64,000 nt of DNA from Halococcus agarilyticus. GTDB taxonomy: Archaea > Halobacteriota > Halobacteria > Halobacteriales > Halococcaceae. The notes beneath the pieces were generated by a model. That model made no database searches, was not told the DNA's origin, and saw only the letters and a program-made list of their open reading frames with translations. The translations under genes were made by a program, and so were the position numbers. The stretch lies in contig NZ_BAFM01000009.1 in NCBI RefSeq assembly GCF_000334895.1, positions 1-64,000 of the forward strand, in the 5' to 3' direction. Below, one piece after another: positions 51,094 to 59,405 of this stretch (the first letter of the stretch is position 1; every line of letters begins with the position of its first letter).

Positions 51094-52875
51094 TCAGTCC
51101 GATCCCCAGACGTCCGCGAGCGGGTGGTCGTCGGGATCGGACCGCGATCGTCGCGTCCGCCGGCTCGCTGTTGTGGTACCGTTCGTGCCACCGTCGCCGC
51201 CGGCAGCGCCGGGATCGAACGCCGGCAGCTCCGGACGGCTCATCCGATCGACCTGAGCGGCGAACCACTCCGGCATCGCGCCGCGCGATCGGTCGAACAG
51301 GTCGAGCAGGCTCGCGTCAGCGAGGTAGGTCGCCCCGCGATCGTCGGGCGCGCGCACCACCCGACCGCACGCCTGGATCACGGTCTTGAGCGCGGTCCGG
51401 TAGTACCAGCCCCACTGGCCCTCCTCCAGCCGCCGGGCGACCCGCGAGTCGCGGGTGTTCGGATAGGGTGCCTTGCAGAGCACCTGCCACCGGGCGAGAT
51501 CGCCCTCCAGATCGAGCGCCTCCTCCATCTTCACCGCAACGAACAGTTCGGGATCGTCCGTCGCGAGCCACGTCTCCAGCGCCGCGTCGCGGTTCTCGCG
51601 GTCGTGCGTGCGGACCCGTCCATCGACCCCGAACTCGCGCAGTCGGTCCACGAGGCGCTCGGCGATGGCGTAGGAGTGTGCGTGGACGATCCCCTTCTCG
51701 TCGGCGTGGTGGGCCATGAGCCGGACGATCAGGCGCGCGATCTCCGGGAGCGTCTCGTCGCGGTGCTCGTAGGTCATCTTCCCCTGCGTGACGTCGTACA
51801 GCGGCCGATTTTCGACCGGAAAGGTATGGGAGACGTCGATCAGCGCCGCGTCGTCGGGATCGAGTCCGACGCCACGACAGAACCCCTCCTTGTCGAGGAT
51901 GGTCGCCGACAGTAGCGCGAAGTTGTTGGCGCGGTCCCAGACCGTATGCTGGAGGTAGCGTTCGGGGTTCAGGGGTTTGATCGTTACTGAACTACTCTCA
52001 CCGCCCGGCTGGTCGACGATCCACGTGCTCGCACTCCCCGGGTCCCGATAGTCCGAGACGAACCAATCGAGGTTCGAGATCAGCTCTTGGAGCCGGTCAC
52101 GCTCGGTGACCTCCGCGATGGTGAGTTCGTCGGCTCCGACGAGCGTGTCCTTCCGGCGACCGCAGACCCCCGAGAGCCGATCGGCGAAACGGGCCGCGGC
52201 CTCAGCGCCGTCGATGTCGGGGATCGAAAGCTCGTCCCACACTGGCACCGTGTCGGGTCGGAGATCGATGGTGGCGTACATCTCGGCCCACTCGGCGAGT
52301 CCGTGGGCCTCGTCGATCACGGCGACGTCGCGCTGGCCGAAGGCATCCGAGCCCGCGGTCTGCATGAAGTACGCGAGCGTCATCGCCGCAACCGAGCGGT
52401 TCGAGGCGATCGTGCGATCCGAAAAATAGGGACAGCGATGCTTGATCGAGCAGTCGAAGCCCGTCTCGCGCGCACACGGCGCACGATCAACGGGAGTGTC
52501 GGTTTCGCCGGCGACCAGACACGTGTAGTTGCGCTTGCCCCGGATGACCTGGAGATCGGAGAGCAGGGGATCGGCCGCCACGTCGTCGAGCTGGGAGACC
52601 TGCGGGGTGGTGTAGTACGCGCCGACCGGCTCGGCGGGGGTGGCCTCGTCGGCCCGCACCGCACACCCCGCGATCGCCCGTGCGAGCAGCGACTTCCCCG
52701 AACCCGTGGGCGCGCGCACCAACACCACGTCGTTGCCCGCCGCGAACGCCTCGCGGATCTCGCCGAGGGCTGCCTGCTGATTCCCCCGGTAGGATGGCGC
52801 GGGAAACTCCTCTTCGATCCGGGCGGGGTTCACGTTCGGGGAATCGCCGCCCGGAAGGTAAATCCTCCGAGCCAT
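51094..52875 (-). CDS. Second Rad3/XPD-like Fe-S helicase
   Basis: A 593-residue superfamily 2 DNA helicase. Walker A is in APTGSGKS (about 52-59), four cysteines lie in the Fe-S positions (YTCLVAG...APCARETGFDCSIKHRCPYF), the DEAH box is in VAVIDEAHGLAEW, and SATIL and motif VI QACGRVVRAPDDRGATY are present. Shorter than the XPD-like protein at 8.7 kb and only distantly related to it. The C-terminus is a charged tail (about 560-593). The ATG at 52875 (MARRIYLP) has a TATA element on the shared divergent promoter 26 nt upstream. Confidence 0.88.
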   Translation of the reverse strand: MARRIYLPGGDSPNVNPARIEEEFPAPSYRGNQQAALGEIREAFAAGNDVVLVRAPTGSGKSLLARAIAGCAVRADEATPAEPVGAYYTTPQVSQLDDVAADPLLSDLQVIRGKRNYTCLVAGETDTPVDRAPCARETGFDCSIKHRCPYFSDRTIASNRSVAAMTLAYFMQTAGSDAFGQRDVAVIDEAHGLAEWAEMYATIDLRPDTVPVWDELSIPDIDGAEAAARFADRLSGVCGRRKDTLVGADELTIAEVTERDRLQELISNLDWFVSDYRDPGSASTWIVDQPGGESSSVTIKPLNPERYLQHTVWDRANNFALLSATILDKEGFCRGVGLDPDDAALIDVSHTFPVENRPLYDVTQGKMTYEHRDETLPEIARLIVRLMAHHADEKGIVHAHSYAIAERLVDRLREFGVDGRVRTHDRENRDAALETWLATDDPELFVAVKMEEALDLEGDLARWQVLCKAPYPNTRDSRVARRLEEGQWGWYYRTALKTVIQACGRVVRAPDDRGATYLADASLLDLFDRSRGAMPEWFAAQVDRMSRPELPAFDPGAAGGDGGTNGTTTASRRTRRSRSDPDDHPLADVWGSD

Positions 52876-52927
52876 CGTTCCGAGCGCCGGCAGAAAACTT
52901 ATGCAAGATGTCGTGTCACTTTTCAAC
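52876..52927. promoter_or_regulatory. Shared divergent promoter of helicase and membrane-protein genes
   Basis: The 52-bp gap holds a single AT-rich word, AAAACTTATGCA (about 52895-52906). Its centre is 26-27 nt from the ATG on each side (52875 minus, 52928 plus). Either strand offers a TATA-like box (ACTTATG on plus, CATAAGT on minus). Confidence 0.6.
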
Positions 52928-53722
52928 ATGGACGACGGAACCGGCCGCGAGATCGGTTTTGCCGTCGCTGGCGCACTCGCGGCGCTGGCGCTCGTCACCG
53001 GGACCGCGCTCTTGATCGGATACAGCCTCACGCAAGCCCTCGGAGGGAACAATATGCTGGGGCGGATTCACTATCTTCTCGTGGTCAGCGCCCTCGGCGC
53101 GGGACTGGTGATCGCGTGGCAATGGGCCGCGCGTGTTACGGCCATCGGTGGCACAATTGCTCTCGTGGGCGTTCTCGTGACCAACACGCCTGACTTCTCC
53201 ACATCACTCACGAGCCTGAACGTCTCGCTGACGGTTCTCGCGGTGTTGTTCGTCCACGCAGCCAGTATCGAGTACGGACTTCGACACCCGGCGGCCGTTC
53301 GGCGTATCGTCACACGTCGAGCGATGAGGACGGGAATCGCCGTCGGCGTTCTTCATGCTGGATTCGTCCTTGCTGTCCACGTGTGGCTCGGATTGTCGAC
53401 TGCGTTCTTCTACACGCTGGGGAACACCGCGGTATGGTGTTGGACGCTCGGTGGCGCATTTCTCGTGGGTGCAGCAGTCGGTATCACCTTCGCTCGCTAC
53501 CGTCTCTGGACGCCCGCCCTCACCGTTGCAGGATTGTTTTCGTGGGTTACATACGGGACCTACGGGTGGATCCTCCACGAAAACGGGGGTGGAACCGGCA
53601 CGCTGTTCACACTGTACGAATGGGGGTGGTACGTCGTCCTTCTCTTGGCCCTCGGAGCAGGACTCGTCGAATTCGTGCTCCGATCGCGAGTTGGACGGCT
53701 CCTGACGAGCAGTACGGGTTGA
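52928..53722 (+). CDS. Multi-spanning membrane protein of unknown function
   Basis: The 264-residue protein has seven or eight hydrophobic segments from residue 9 to about 252. A small charged region (HPAAVRRIVTRRAMRT) follows the fourth. No motif recognised; it could be a sensory or transport protein. The ATG at 52928 is used because the shared TATA element sits 27 nt upstream, although the frame is open from 52901. Confidence 0.72.
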   Translation: MDDGTGREIGFAVAGALAALALVTGTALLIGYSLTQALGGNNMLGRIHYLLVVSALGAGLVIAWQWAARVTAIGGTIALVGVLVTNTPDFSTSLTSLNVSLTVLAVLFVHAASIEYGLRHPAAVRRIVTRRAMRTGIAVGVLHAGFVLAVHVWLGLSTAFFYTLGNTAVWCWTLGGAFLVGAAVGITFARYRLWTPALTVAGLFSWVTYGTYGWILHENGGGTGTLFTLYEWGWYVVLLLALGAGLVEFVLRSRVGRLLTSSTG

Positions 53723-53821
53723 GACACGGCGTAGAGCAAGCCGGTACATTGTGAGCGGGCTCCGATAAACTGCACCAATACGAAAACTGCTTAGTAGTAT
53801 CGGCCCGTAATACGAATCAGT

Positions 53822-54049
53822 ATGACGAAGACCGTCTCGGCGAAGATCCCCGAGGAACTGAAGGAAGAGCTGGAGCAGGAGGGGATCAACGTCAGCGACG
53901 TCATCCGCGAAGCACTCGCCGACGAACTCGCCGCACGCCGGCGCGAGGCGTTCCGCCGCGACGCCACCGCCCTCCGCGAGCAGGTGGGCGGCGGCGTCAA
54001 GACGGACGCGATCGTCGACGTGGTTCGCGAGACGCGCGAGGAGCACTGA
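53822..54049 (+). CDS. VapB-type antitoxin
   Basis: A 75-residue protein beginning TKTVSAKIPEELKEELEQEGINVSDVIREALADELAARRR, an RHH/AbrB-like antitoxin N-terminus of the CopG kind, with a C-terminal helix to bind toxin. TGCTTAGTAGTATC (about 53788-53801) is the TATA region ~28 nt upstream. The next gene is its PIN toxin, 2 bp on. Confidence 0.87.
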   Translation: MTKTVSAKIPEELKEELEQEGINVSDVIREALADELAARRREAFRRDATALREQVGGGVKTDAIVDVVRETREEH

Positions 54050-54051
54050 CC

Positions 54052-54474
54052 GTGGCCGACGCCAGGCTGTTCGACGCGAGCTCGATCGTCGAACTGCTGA
54101 TCGGCAAGTCCGGCGACGGAGTGCCGGCCGACGTCCTGTTCGACGAGCACACGCTCGACCTGACGTTCTACGAAGCGGGCAACGCACTCTGGAAGCTGGC
54201 GGTCGCGCGGGACGACCTCTCCGATGCAAGCCTCCAGGACGCGATGGCACTCCTCGCATCGTTGCGCCGGGAGGCAGTCGTCGAGACCGTCATCGGTCCC
54301 GGGTTCGTCGACGTGTCACAGACCGCCCGGGAGGAGGGGTTGACCTTCTACGATGCCGCCTACCTCCACATCGCACGGCGGAACTCTCTCGAACTCATCA
54401 CGGAGGACTCAGCGCTGCGAGACGCAGCAGGACAGTACGTTTCTGTCGGTCGAGTGGCGGCTCTCGGCGACTGA
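54052..54474 (+). CDS. vapC: PIN-domain toxin (VapC-type), second pair
   Basis: The 140-residue PIN domain has acidic residues in RLFDASSIVELL, FYEAGNAL, YDAAYLHIARR and ITEDSALRDAA at the four catalytic positions. The start is a GTG directly after the antitoxin stop. Not closely related to the PIN toxin at 31.4 kb, so the two pairs were acquired separately. Confidence 0.87.
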   Translation: MADARLFDASSIVELLIGKSGDGVPADVLFDEHTLDLTFYEAGNALWKLAVARDDLSDASLQDAMALLASLRREAVVETVIGPGFVDVSQTAREEGLTFYDAAYLHIARRNSLELITEDSALRDAAGQYVSVGRVAALGD

Positions 54475-54527
54475 GTACCGCTCTGGAGTGCGACGCTTCA
54501 CACCGACACATCGTCGTCGATCCGACG

Positions 54528-54734
54528 TCACTCGCCGCAGAGTGCCGCGACGTCCTCCGCCCGAGCGTCTTCGGGGAGTCGCTCGATACAGTCGTAACAG
54601 AGGAGATACTCGGAGCCGTCCTCGAATTCGAGGGCCAGACCCTCGCTCGCGTCGCCGCCGAACGTCCAGAGGTTCGCGATGCCGCCCGCGATCCCCACTG
54701 CACGCCCGCAGCCGTCACACGGCTCGCTGGTCAT
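54528..54734 (-). CDS. Small zinc-finger-like protein (DUF7561-type)
   Basis: The 68-residue protein has CDGCGRAVGIAGG and a second Cys pair CYDCIERLPEDAR, spaced as a single zinc ribbon. Similar small haloarchaeal proteins are annotated as DUF7561. Start at 54734 is supported by GGGCTTTCTCC on the minus strand (about 54757-54767). Confidence 0.75.
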   Translation of the reverse strand: MTSEPCDGCGRAVGIAGGIANLWTFGGDASEGLALEFEDGSEYLLCYDCIERLPEDARAEDVAALCGE

Positions 54735-54830
54735 GGATGGACGGTGGGTGCGCCCGGAGAAAGCCCTTTCTCCGGTTCTCGGTAGTGGCCGGGGTGACGA
54801 CTGTCGATTCGTGCGAACCCGATGCCGACA

Positions 54831-55118
54831 CAAATGAGAACCGCAGGCCACATGCCTCCCGCACCCACTTTTTTACTTCGTCGGGTGCGCTCGCTTCGCT
54901 CGCGCACCACTCCTCGCAAAAACCTGGACTAAAAACACCCGCTCACTCGCGTTGCTCGTTCGCGGTTCGATTACCGACACCACCACCTCAGCACCGCGCC
55001 GCAACAGCCACATACCTCCCCAACCGACTCCCTCAGTCGCTCACTTCGTTCGCTCCCTCAGTCATCCCTCGCGCGAGTCGCGCGTCTACCGACGCGCTCC
55101 CGCGCGCCACCGCACCAA
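54831..55118 (+). repeat. Dispersed repeat family 1, copy E, split by family 2
   Basis: The left part (CAAATGAGAACCGCAGGCCAC, CTCCCGCACC) breaks off at about 54866 and the matching right part (CACATACCTCCCCAACCGACTCC ... CAGTCATCCCTCGCGCGAG ... GCTCCCGCGCGCCACCGC) resumes at about 55007. The CCAC/CCTCCC portion is present on both sides, as if it had been duplicated on insertion. Confidence 0.65.
54867..54965 (-). repeat. Dispersed repeat family 2, copy 3 (inverted)
   Basis: On the minus strand it reads GAACGAGCAACGCGAGTGAG, CGGGTGTTTTTAG, AGGTTTTTGCGAGGAGTGG, GCGCGAGCGAAGCGAGCGC, then ACCCGACGAAGTAAAAAAGT. It matches the element at 26672-26756 over its full length, including the palindromic core. 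Confidence 0.75.
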
Positions 55119-55209
55119 CACCGCACCGATGTCTGACTGCGTTCCAACCGACAGCGCCCGAATCTACCGCCGAGCGTGGACTTATCCCCCGCCGGTCCCT
55201 GCCTCGCGT

Positions 55210-56145
55210 ATGCGCGTGCTGGTGACCGGCGCGACGGGGTTCGTCGGCAGCCGTCTCGTCCCGGCGCTGATCGAGGCGGGCCACGACGTCAGGGTGCTCA
55301 CCCGCGACGCCGACGGGTACGACGGGCCGGCCGGCGAGGTCTGCGAGGGCGACATCCTCGACGCCGGCACGTTCGAACACGCTCTGGAGGGGATCGACGC
55401 CGCGTACTACCTCATCCACTCGATGGAGTCCGGCACGGACTTCGCGGCGCGGGACCGCCGGGCGGCCCACAACTTCCAGCGCGCGGCGAGCGAGGCGGGG
55501 ATCGACCGCGTGCTCTATCTCGGCGGACTGGGCGAGACCCGCCAGGGCCTCTCCGAGCACCTGATGTCCCGGCGCGAGGTCGAGACAATCCTCGCCGAGG
55601 GAGCGTACGATCTCACCACGCTCCGGGCTGCGATCATCGTGGGCGAGGGCTCGTCGAGCTTTGCGATGGTCGAACAGCTCGTTCACCGACTCCCCGTCAT
55701 GATCACCCCGAAGTGGGTCCGCACCGAGTGCCAGCCCATCGCGATCGCGGACGTGATCGCGTACCTCGTTGGCTGTCTCGACGTGCCCGAAACCGCGGGC
55801 GACACCTTCGAGATCGGTGGTCCCGAGGTGCTGACCTACCGGGAACTCCTCGAACACACCGCCGCGATCGCGGATCGCTCGCTGTTCGTCCTCCCCGTGC
55901 CGGTGCTCTCGCCGAAGCTCTCGGCGTACTGGGTCGATCTCGTCACCGACATCCCGAAGGCGGTCGCGCATCCGCTGATCCTCGGGCTCAAAAACACCGT
56001 CGTGGTCGACGACACGCGGATCGAGGAGCTGGTGCCGATCGAGCGCACCGACTTCACGACCGCTGTCGAGCGGGCGCTCGGCCGGCAGGCAGAACCCGCG
56101 GCGACCGAACGCGCCGAGCGGGCACGGGTCGAACCCGAGCGATGA
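55210..56145 (+). CDS. NDUFA9-like NAD(P)-binding (atypical SDR) protein
   Basis: The 311-residue protein has an N-terminal Rossmann motif VTGATGFVGSRLVPALIEAGHDVRVLTRD (4-32), YYLIHSMESG and VLYLGGLGE segments typical of the atypical SDR group that includes NDUFA9 of complex I and the NmrA-like regulators. No classical YxxxK is visible. Archaeal members are often annotated as NADH dehydrogenase-like or epimerase; the substrate is unknown. The ATG at 55210 follows GACTTATCC by ~28 nt. The stop overlaps the next ATG (ATGA). Confidence 0.88.
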   Translation: MRVLVTGATGFVGSRLVPALIEAGHDVRVLTRDADGYDGPAGEVCEGDILDAGTFEHALEGIDAAYYLIHSMESGTDFAARDRRAAHNFQRAASEAGIDRVLYLGGLGETRQGLSEHLMSRREVETILAEGAYDLTTLRAAIIVGEGSSSFAMVEQLVHRLPVMITPKWVRTECQPIAIADVIAYLVGCLDVPETAGDTFEIGGPEVLTYRELLEHTAAIADRSLFVLPVPVLSPKLSAYWVDLVTDIPKAVAHPLILGLKNTVVVDDTRIEELVPIERTDFTTAVERALGRQAEPAATERAERARVEPER

Positions 56146-56870
56146 GCCGGCCCCCCGACTTCGGCGAGACGTGGACCTACGAGAGCATCATCGGCGCGCT
56201 GCCCGGCATCACGATATCGACCACGTTCGCGCTCGCGATCCAGCTCGGCGTGTTCGAGGCGGGCGTGATCGTGCTCGCGTGGTACTACGACCTCTGGAAC
56301 GTCGCACTCGCGGGCAGCGCCGCGGTGTTCGTCGCCGGCATCGGCTCCATCGAGATGGTGCGGGTCGCGCGGCGCATTCGTACTGTGGAACTCCCCGACG
56401 CCTACCGCCGCCTGGTGTTCGGCTCGAACATGGACGTCCTGCTCGCGGTGCTCGCGTTCTGTGCGATGTTGACCTACCTGTTCGTGCCGAACCCCGCGAC
56501 CGGCCGCGCCCCGTTTCTCGACCGACTTCTGGGTCCCGATCCGCCCGTGCTCGTGGTCTACTTCCTCCTCCTCGTGCTCTGGGACGTCTGTTATCGGATC
56601 GGGACGGGCTGGTGGGCGACCGTCACGGCGCTCTGGCGCTCGTATCGCTATCGGTTCGACGCCGACACCGCGCGCACGTTCTTCTGGGCCGACGTCGAGA
56701 CGATCGCGTTCGGCGTCATCCAGCTCCTCCTCGTCCCGTTCGTCACTGAGTATCCCGTGCTCCTCGCGGTGCTCCTCGCACACGTCTCGGCGGTGCTCGT
56801 GGTCACGAGCGCGTCGCTCTGGTTGCTGTACGCGAAACGGGGATCGGTGAAGGACGCTACCGCGACTTGA
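56142..56870 (+). CDS. Multi-spanning membrane protein (DUF7530-type)
   Basis: The 242-residue protein has six hydrophobic segments (about 17-38, 45-66, 89-108, 127-150, 178-205, 208-232). It is translationally coupled to the NDUFA9-like gene by a 4-nt overlap, a pairing I believe is conserved in haloarchaea. No functional motif is visible. It is convergent with the DUF5786 gene and overlaps it by 14 bp. Confidence 0.78.
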   Translation: MSRPPDFGETWTYESIIGALPGITISTTFALAIQLGVFEAGVIVLAWYYDLWNVALAGSAAVFVAGIGSIEMVRVARRIRTVELPDAYRRLVFGSNMDVLLAVLAFCAMLTYLFVPNPATGRAPFLDRLLGPDPPVLVVYFLLLVLWDVCYRIGTGWWATVTALWRSYRYRFDADTARTFFWADVETIAFGVIQLLLVPFVTEYPVLLAVLLAHVSAVLVVTSASLWLLYAKRGSVKDATAT

Positions 56871-57039
56871 TCTCGCGGAACTGCGCGAGCAGCTCGTCCG
56901 CATCCGCGTCGCCGACGTCGTACTCGACGTCGCCTTCGTACTGGGTCCGCTCGTCGTCGTCGGCGGCGTTCGCGCCCACTTCGCTCGTCTTCTCCTCGCG
57001 GCGTTGATGCTCTGCCGCGTCATAGGCACCCATTGACAT
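56857..57039 (-). CDS. DUF5786 small acidic protein
   Basis: A 60-residue protein starting MSMGAYDAAEHQRREEKTS, with DVEYDVGDADADELLAQFREIKSR at the end. A conserved haloarchaeal family of unknown function; likely soluble. The AT-rich stretch around 57064-57098 provides its promoter. Confidence 0.8.
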   Translation of the reverse strand: MSMGAYDAAEHQRREEKTSEVGANAADDDERTQYEGDVEYDVGDADADELLAQFREIKSR

Positions 57040-57156
57040 GGTAAGTACACTCGTCGTTGTGGCTACCCAGTTATCAATGTATTGGTTATATTTCCGAGGG
57101 TATCGCGCCCCGAGGGAGACCGACACCGCTAACGGTTCGGCGCGCAAATCCGATTC

Positions 57157-58152
57157 ATGGCTGGTCCCCTCCGATTCCGGCGGTCGCACGAGGAGTGGGA
57201 CGCTTCCCGCGTGCGGCGCGACCTCCACACGCCGCTCGACCGAACCTTCGGCGCGACGCTCTCCTCGGCGTGGTACAAGCCCCCTCGCGGCCACCGTGCT
57301 CGCCGCCTCGAAATGGACAACGGCGACCGCGCACTGTTCGTCTGGGGCGAGGACGCCTACTGGCTCGGCAACACCCGAACACCAGAGTCGCTCTGGCGCA
57401 CGGAGAAGTACACCTTCGAGGAGGTGCCCTACTCCATCGCACGGTGGGCCCAGCGCGAACTCCTCGCCGAGCTCGAAATGACGGATCCGTGGCTCGCGGC
57501 GTACGAACACGTCGCGTGGTTCTTCCTGCCGATCCTCTTCTCGAAAGACGGCCGGGCGAGTTCGCGAGCCTTCTTCGCCGACCACGCCGCGGGGTTTCCG
57601 GATGCCAACGCCGACGACGCGCTCGGATTCTACGAGCGACTCCTCTCGACTGGCGTGTTCGACGATCACCGCTACACCATGGCGGCGAAGCTCGGCACCA
57701 GCGAGCACGTCGATCGGACGAGAATGAGCGCGACGATGGGCGAGTTCAACGCCGCAAAGCTCCTCACCGACGCCGGCTACGCTCCTACTCCGGAGATCGA
57801 ACTCGACTCGGGCTACGCGCTGGACTTCCGTGTGACGACCGATCGCGGCCCCGTTCTGGTCGAGGTCACGCGCCCCGGACGGCCCGCCGGGCGATCCGCG
57901 GGCACGCCGGCGGCCGCGATCCGCCAGACCGGCGCGGCGAAGACGGACGACCAGCTCGCCGCCCATCCCGACGCCGTGCTGTTCGTCGACTGCTCGTCGT
58001 TTCACGGCGACGAGTGGGTCGCGCTCATGGGCGAACGCCCCGGTGTGGCTCACCGGCCGGCGGTCGTCTTCCGCGCGCGGCCCGACGGCTCGGTCGCGGG
58101 CTACGAGAAGGGATCGGTGCCGCTCGAACTCGACGCCGCTCTCGGCGAGTAG
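57157..58152 (+). CDS. DUF5784 family protein, possible nuclease-like fold
   Basis: A 331-residue soluble haloarchaeal protein. The N-terminal half (about 1-190) is unlike anything I recognise (GATLSSAWYKPPRGHRARR, FVWGEDAYWLGNTRTPESLW). The C-terminal half has the spacing of a PD-(D/E)xK nuclease: E196 in GEFNAAKLL, D223 in GYALDFRV, E236 in VLVEVTRP (T where Lys is usual), and a later Gln/Lys region (IRQTGAAKTDDQL). Whether it is active is uncertain. No neighbouring gene gives a context clue. Confidence 0.82.
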   Translation: MAGPLRFRRSHEEWDASRVRRDLHTPLDRTFGATLSSAWYKPPRGHRARRLEMDNGDRALFVWGEDAYWLGNTRTPESLWRTEKYTFEEVPYSIARWAQRELLAELEMTDPWLAAYEHVAWFFLPILFSKDGRASSRAFFADHAAGFPDANADDALGFYERLLSTGVFDDHRYTMAAKLGTSEHVDRTRMSATMGEFNAAKLLTDAGYAPTPEIELDSGYALDFRVTTDRGPVLVEVTRPGRPAGRSAGTPAAAIRQTGAAKTDDQLAAHPDAVLFVDCSSFHGDEWVALMGERPGVAHRPAVVFRARPDGSVAGYEKGSVPLELDAALGE

Positions 58153-58173
58153 CGCGAAATTCGTCCTCAATCG

Positions 58174-58461
58174 TTAGAGCGACACTTGGTCGTGGCCGGT
58201 CTCGCCGGGCGCGGTCGGATCGCGGTCGGAGTACCCCTTCCGCCCGATCGCCGCGTCGCCGACCGCGCTGTAGGCCATAAGCCGCGCGGCTTCCGACGAT
58301 TCGACGGTGTCGGAACCGATCCGCCCCAGCGCGTCGCCGAACGTCTCGGTCCCGTTCGGGAGTGCGAGTTCGATACCGCCGTAGGCGTCGATCAGTTCGT
58401 CGGTCGTCGCGGGATAGCTGTGGGCGTCGAGCCGGTCTTCCACTTCGATCATGCACTGCAT
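58174..58461 (-). CDS. DUF5789 family protein
   Basis: The 95-residue protein with VEDRLDAHSYPATTDELIDAYGGIELALPNGTETFGDALGRIG and a conserved GRKGYSDRDPTAPGE tail matches a small family seen across haloarchaea. Function unknown. The ATG at 58461 is favoured by GTTTATGATG on the minus strand (about 58482-58491), although another ATG follows at 58452. Confidence 0.82.
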   Translation of the reverse strand: MQCMIEVEDRLDAHSYPATTDELIDAYGGIELALPNGTETFGDALGRIGSDTVESSEAARLMAYSAVGDAAIGRKGYSDRDPTAPGETGHDQVSL

Positions 58462-58584
58462 GCTCGTTGCTGGCCGCGTGAACATCATAAACGTTCTCTA
58501 CAATCTCTTGGGTCGGATATTCATTCATTAAGGATGTTGCACTCGCCCGGAAGAGGCTTGTCGCCGGCGGTGCAGATCCCCGGC

Positions 58585-59367
58585 ATGCCGCCCGTCGCCG
58601 ACCTCCACGTCCACACGACGAACTCCGACGGGACGATGAGTCTCCACGAGGTCCCCCACGCGGCCCGCGCGGCCGGCGTCGAGATCGTCGCCATCACCGA
58701 TCACGAGCGCCTCCACGACGATCTCGACACCCCGTCCGACGACCTCGATGGCGTGCCCGTGATCCACGGGATCGAGCTCCGGGTCGAGACCGACGCGGGC
58801 CAGGTCGATCTACTGGGATACGGCGTCGAGCCGACGCCCGAACTCGCCCGGGAGATCGACCGACTCCAGACCGACCGGGTCGAACGCGGCCACGCGATCG
58901 TCGACTGCGCCGAGGACCGTCTCGATACTGAGCTCCCGCTCGAACCCGCCGCGGGGATCGGCCGGCCCGACATCGCGCGCGCGATCGCCGACGCTACCGA
59001 ATACGACTATCAGGGAGCCTTCGAGGAGGTGATCGGCCGGGGCTGTCCGTGTTTCGTCGCCCGGAACCTCCCCGACTTCGAGCGCGGGGCCAGCCTCCTT
59101 GCCGAGACCTGTGGCCTCGTCTCGCTCGCCCATCCGCTCCGCTACGGCGACCCCACAGCCGCGCTCGAACTCACGGGCTCGGCGTACGTCGACGGCGTCG
59201 AACGCCACTACGAGTACGGCCGGTCGGTCGACGTCTCACCTGTTGAGCGTGCGATCGACCGCCACGATCTCGTTCCGACTGGCGGGAGCGACGCCCACGA
59301 CGACGTGCTCGGGCGTGCGGGGCTCGACCGTGAGGGGTTCGATCGCGTCGCGGAACGTCTCCCCTAA
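58585..59367 (+). CDS. PHP-domain metal-dependent phosphoesterase
   Basis: The 260-residue PHP-type hydrolase has DLHVHTTNSDGTM (6-18), ITDHERLHDDL, a His in LAHPLRYGD, and GGSDAHDD near the C-terminus, which supply the metal ligands. Family members include 3',5'-nucleotide phosphatase and polymerase-associated phosphoesterases. The ATG at 58585 lies next to the PHP motif; an alternative start at 58534 would add a 17-residue tail that looks non-coding. Confidence 0.87.
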   Translation: MPPVADLHVHTTNSDGTMSLHEVPHAARAAGVEIVAITDHERLHDDLDTPSDDLDGVPVIHGIELRVETDAGQVDLLGYGVEPTPELAREIDRLQTDRVERGHAIVDCAEDRLDTELPLEPAAGIGRPDIARAIADATEYDYQGAFEEVIGRGCPCFVARNLPDFERGASLLAETCGLVSLAHPLRYGDPTAALELTGSAYVDGVERHYEYGRSVDVSPVERAIDRHDLVPTGGSDAHDDVLGRAGLDREGFDRVAERLP

Positions 59368-59405
59368 CGGAGGATTGAACCTTCGTCGGCTCCGAGGGAC
59401 GGGTG

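Larger units (their letters stand above)
54735..55209. other. Repeat-rich intergenic region
   Basis: There are 475 bp without a gene. The order is: promoter of the zinc-finger gene, family-1 left end (54831-54866), a family-2 element in inverted orientation (54867-54965), family-1 right end (about 55007-55118), and then the promoter of the NDUFA9-like gene (GACTTATCC, about 55178-55186). Confidence 0.7.
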
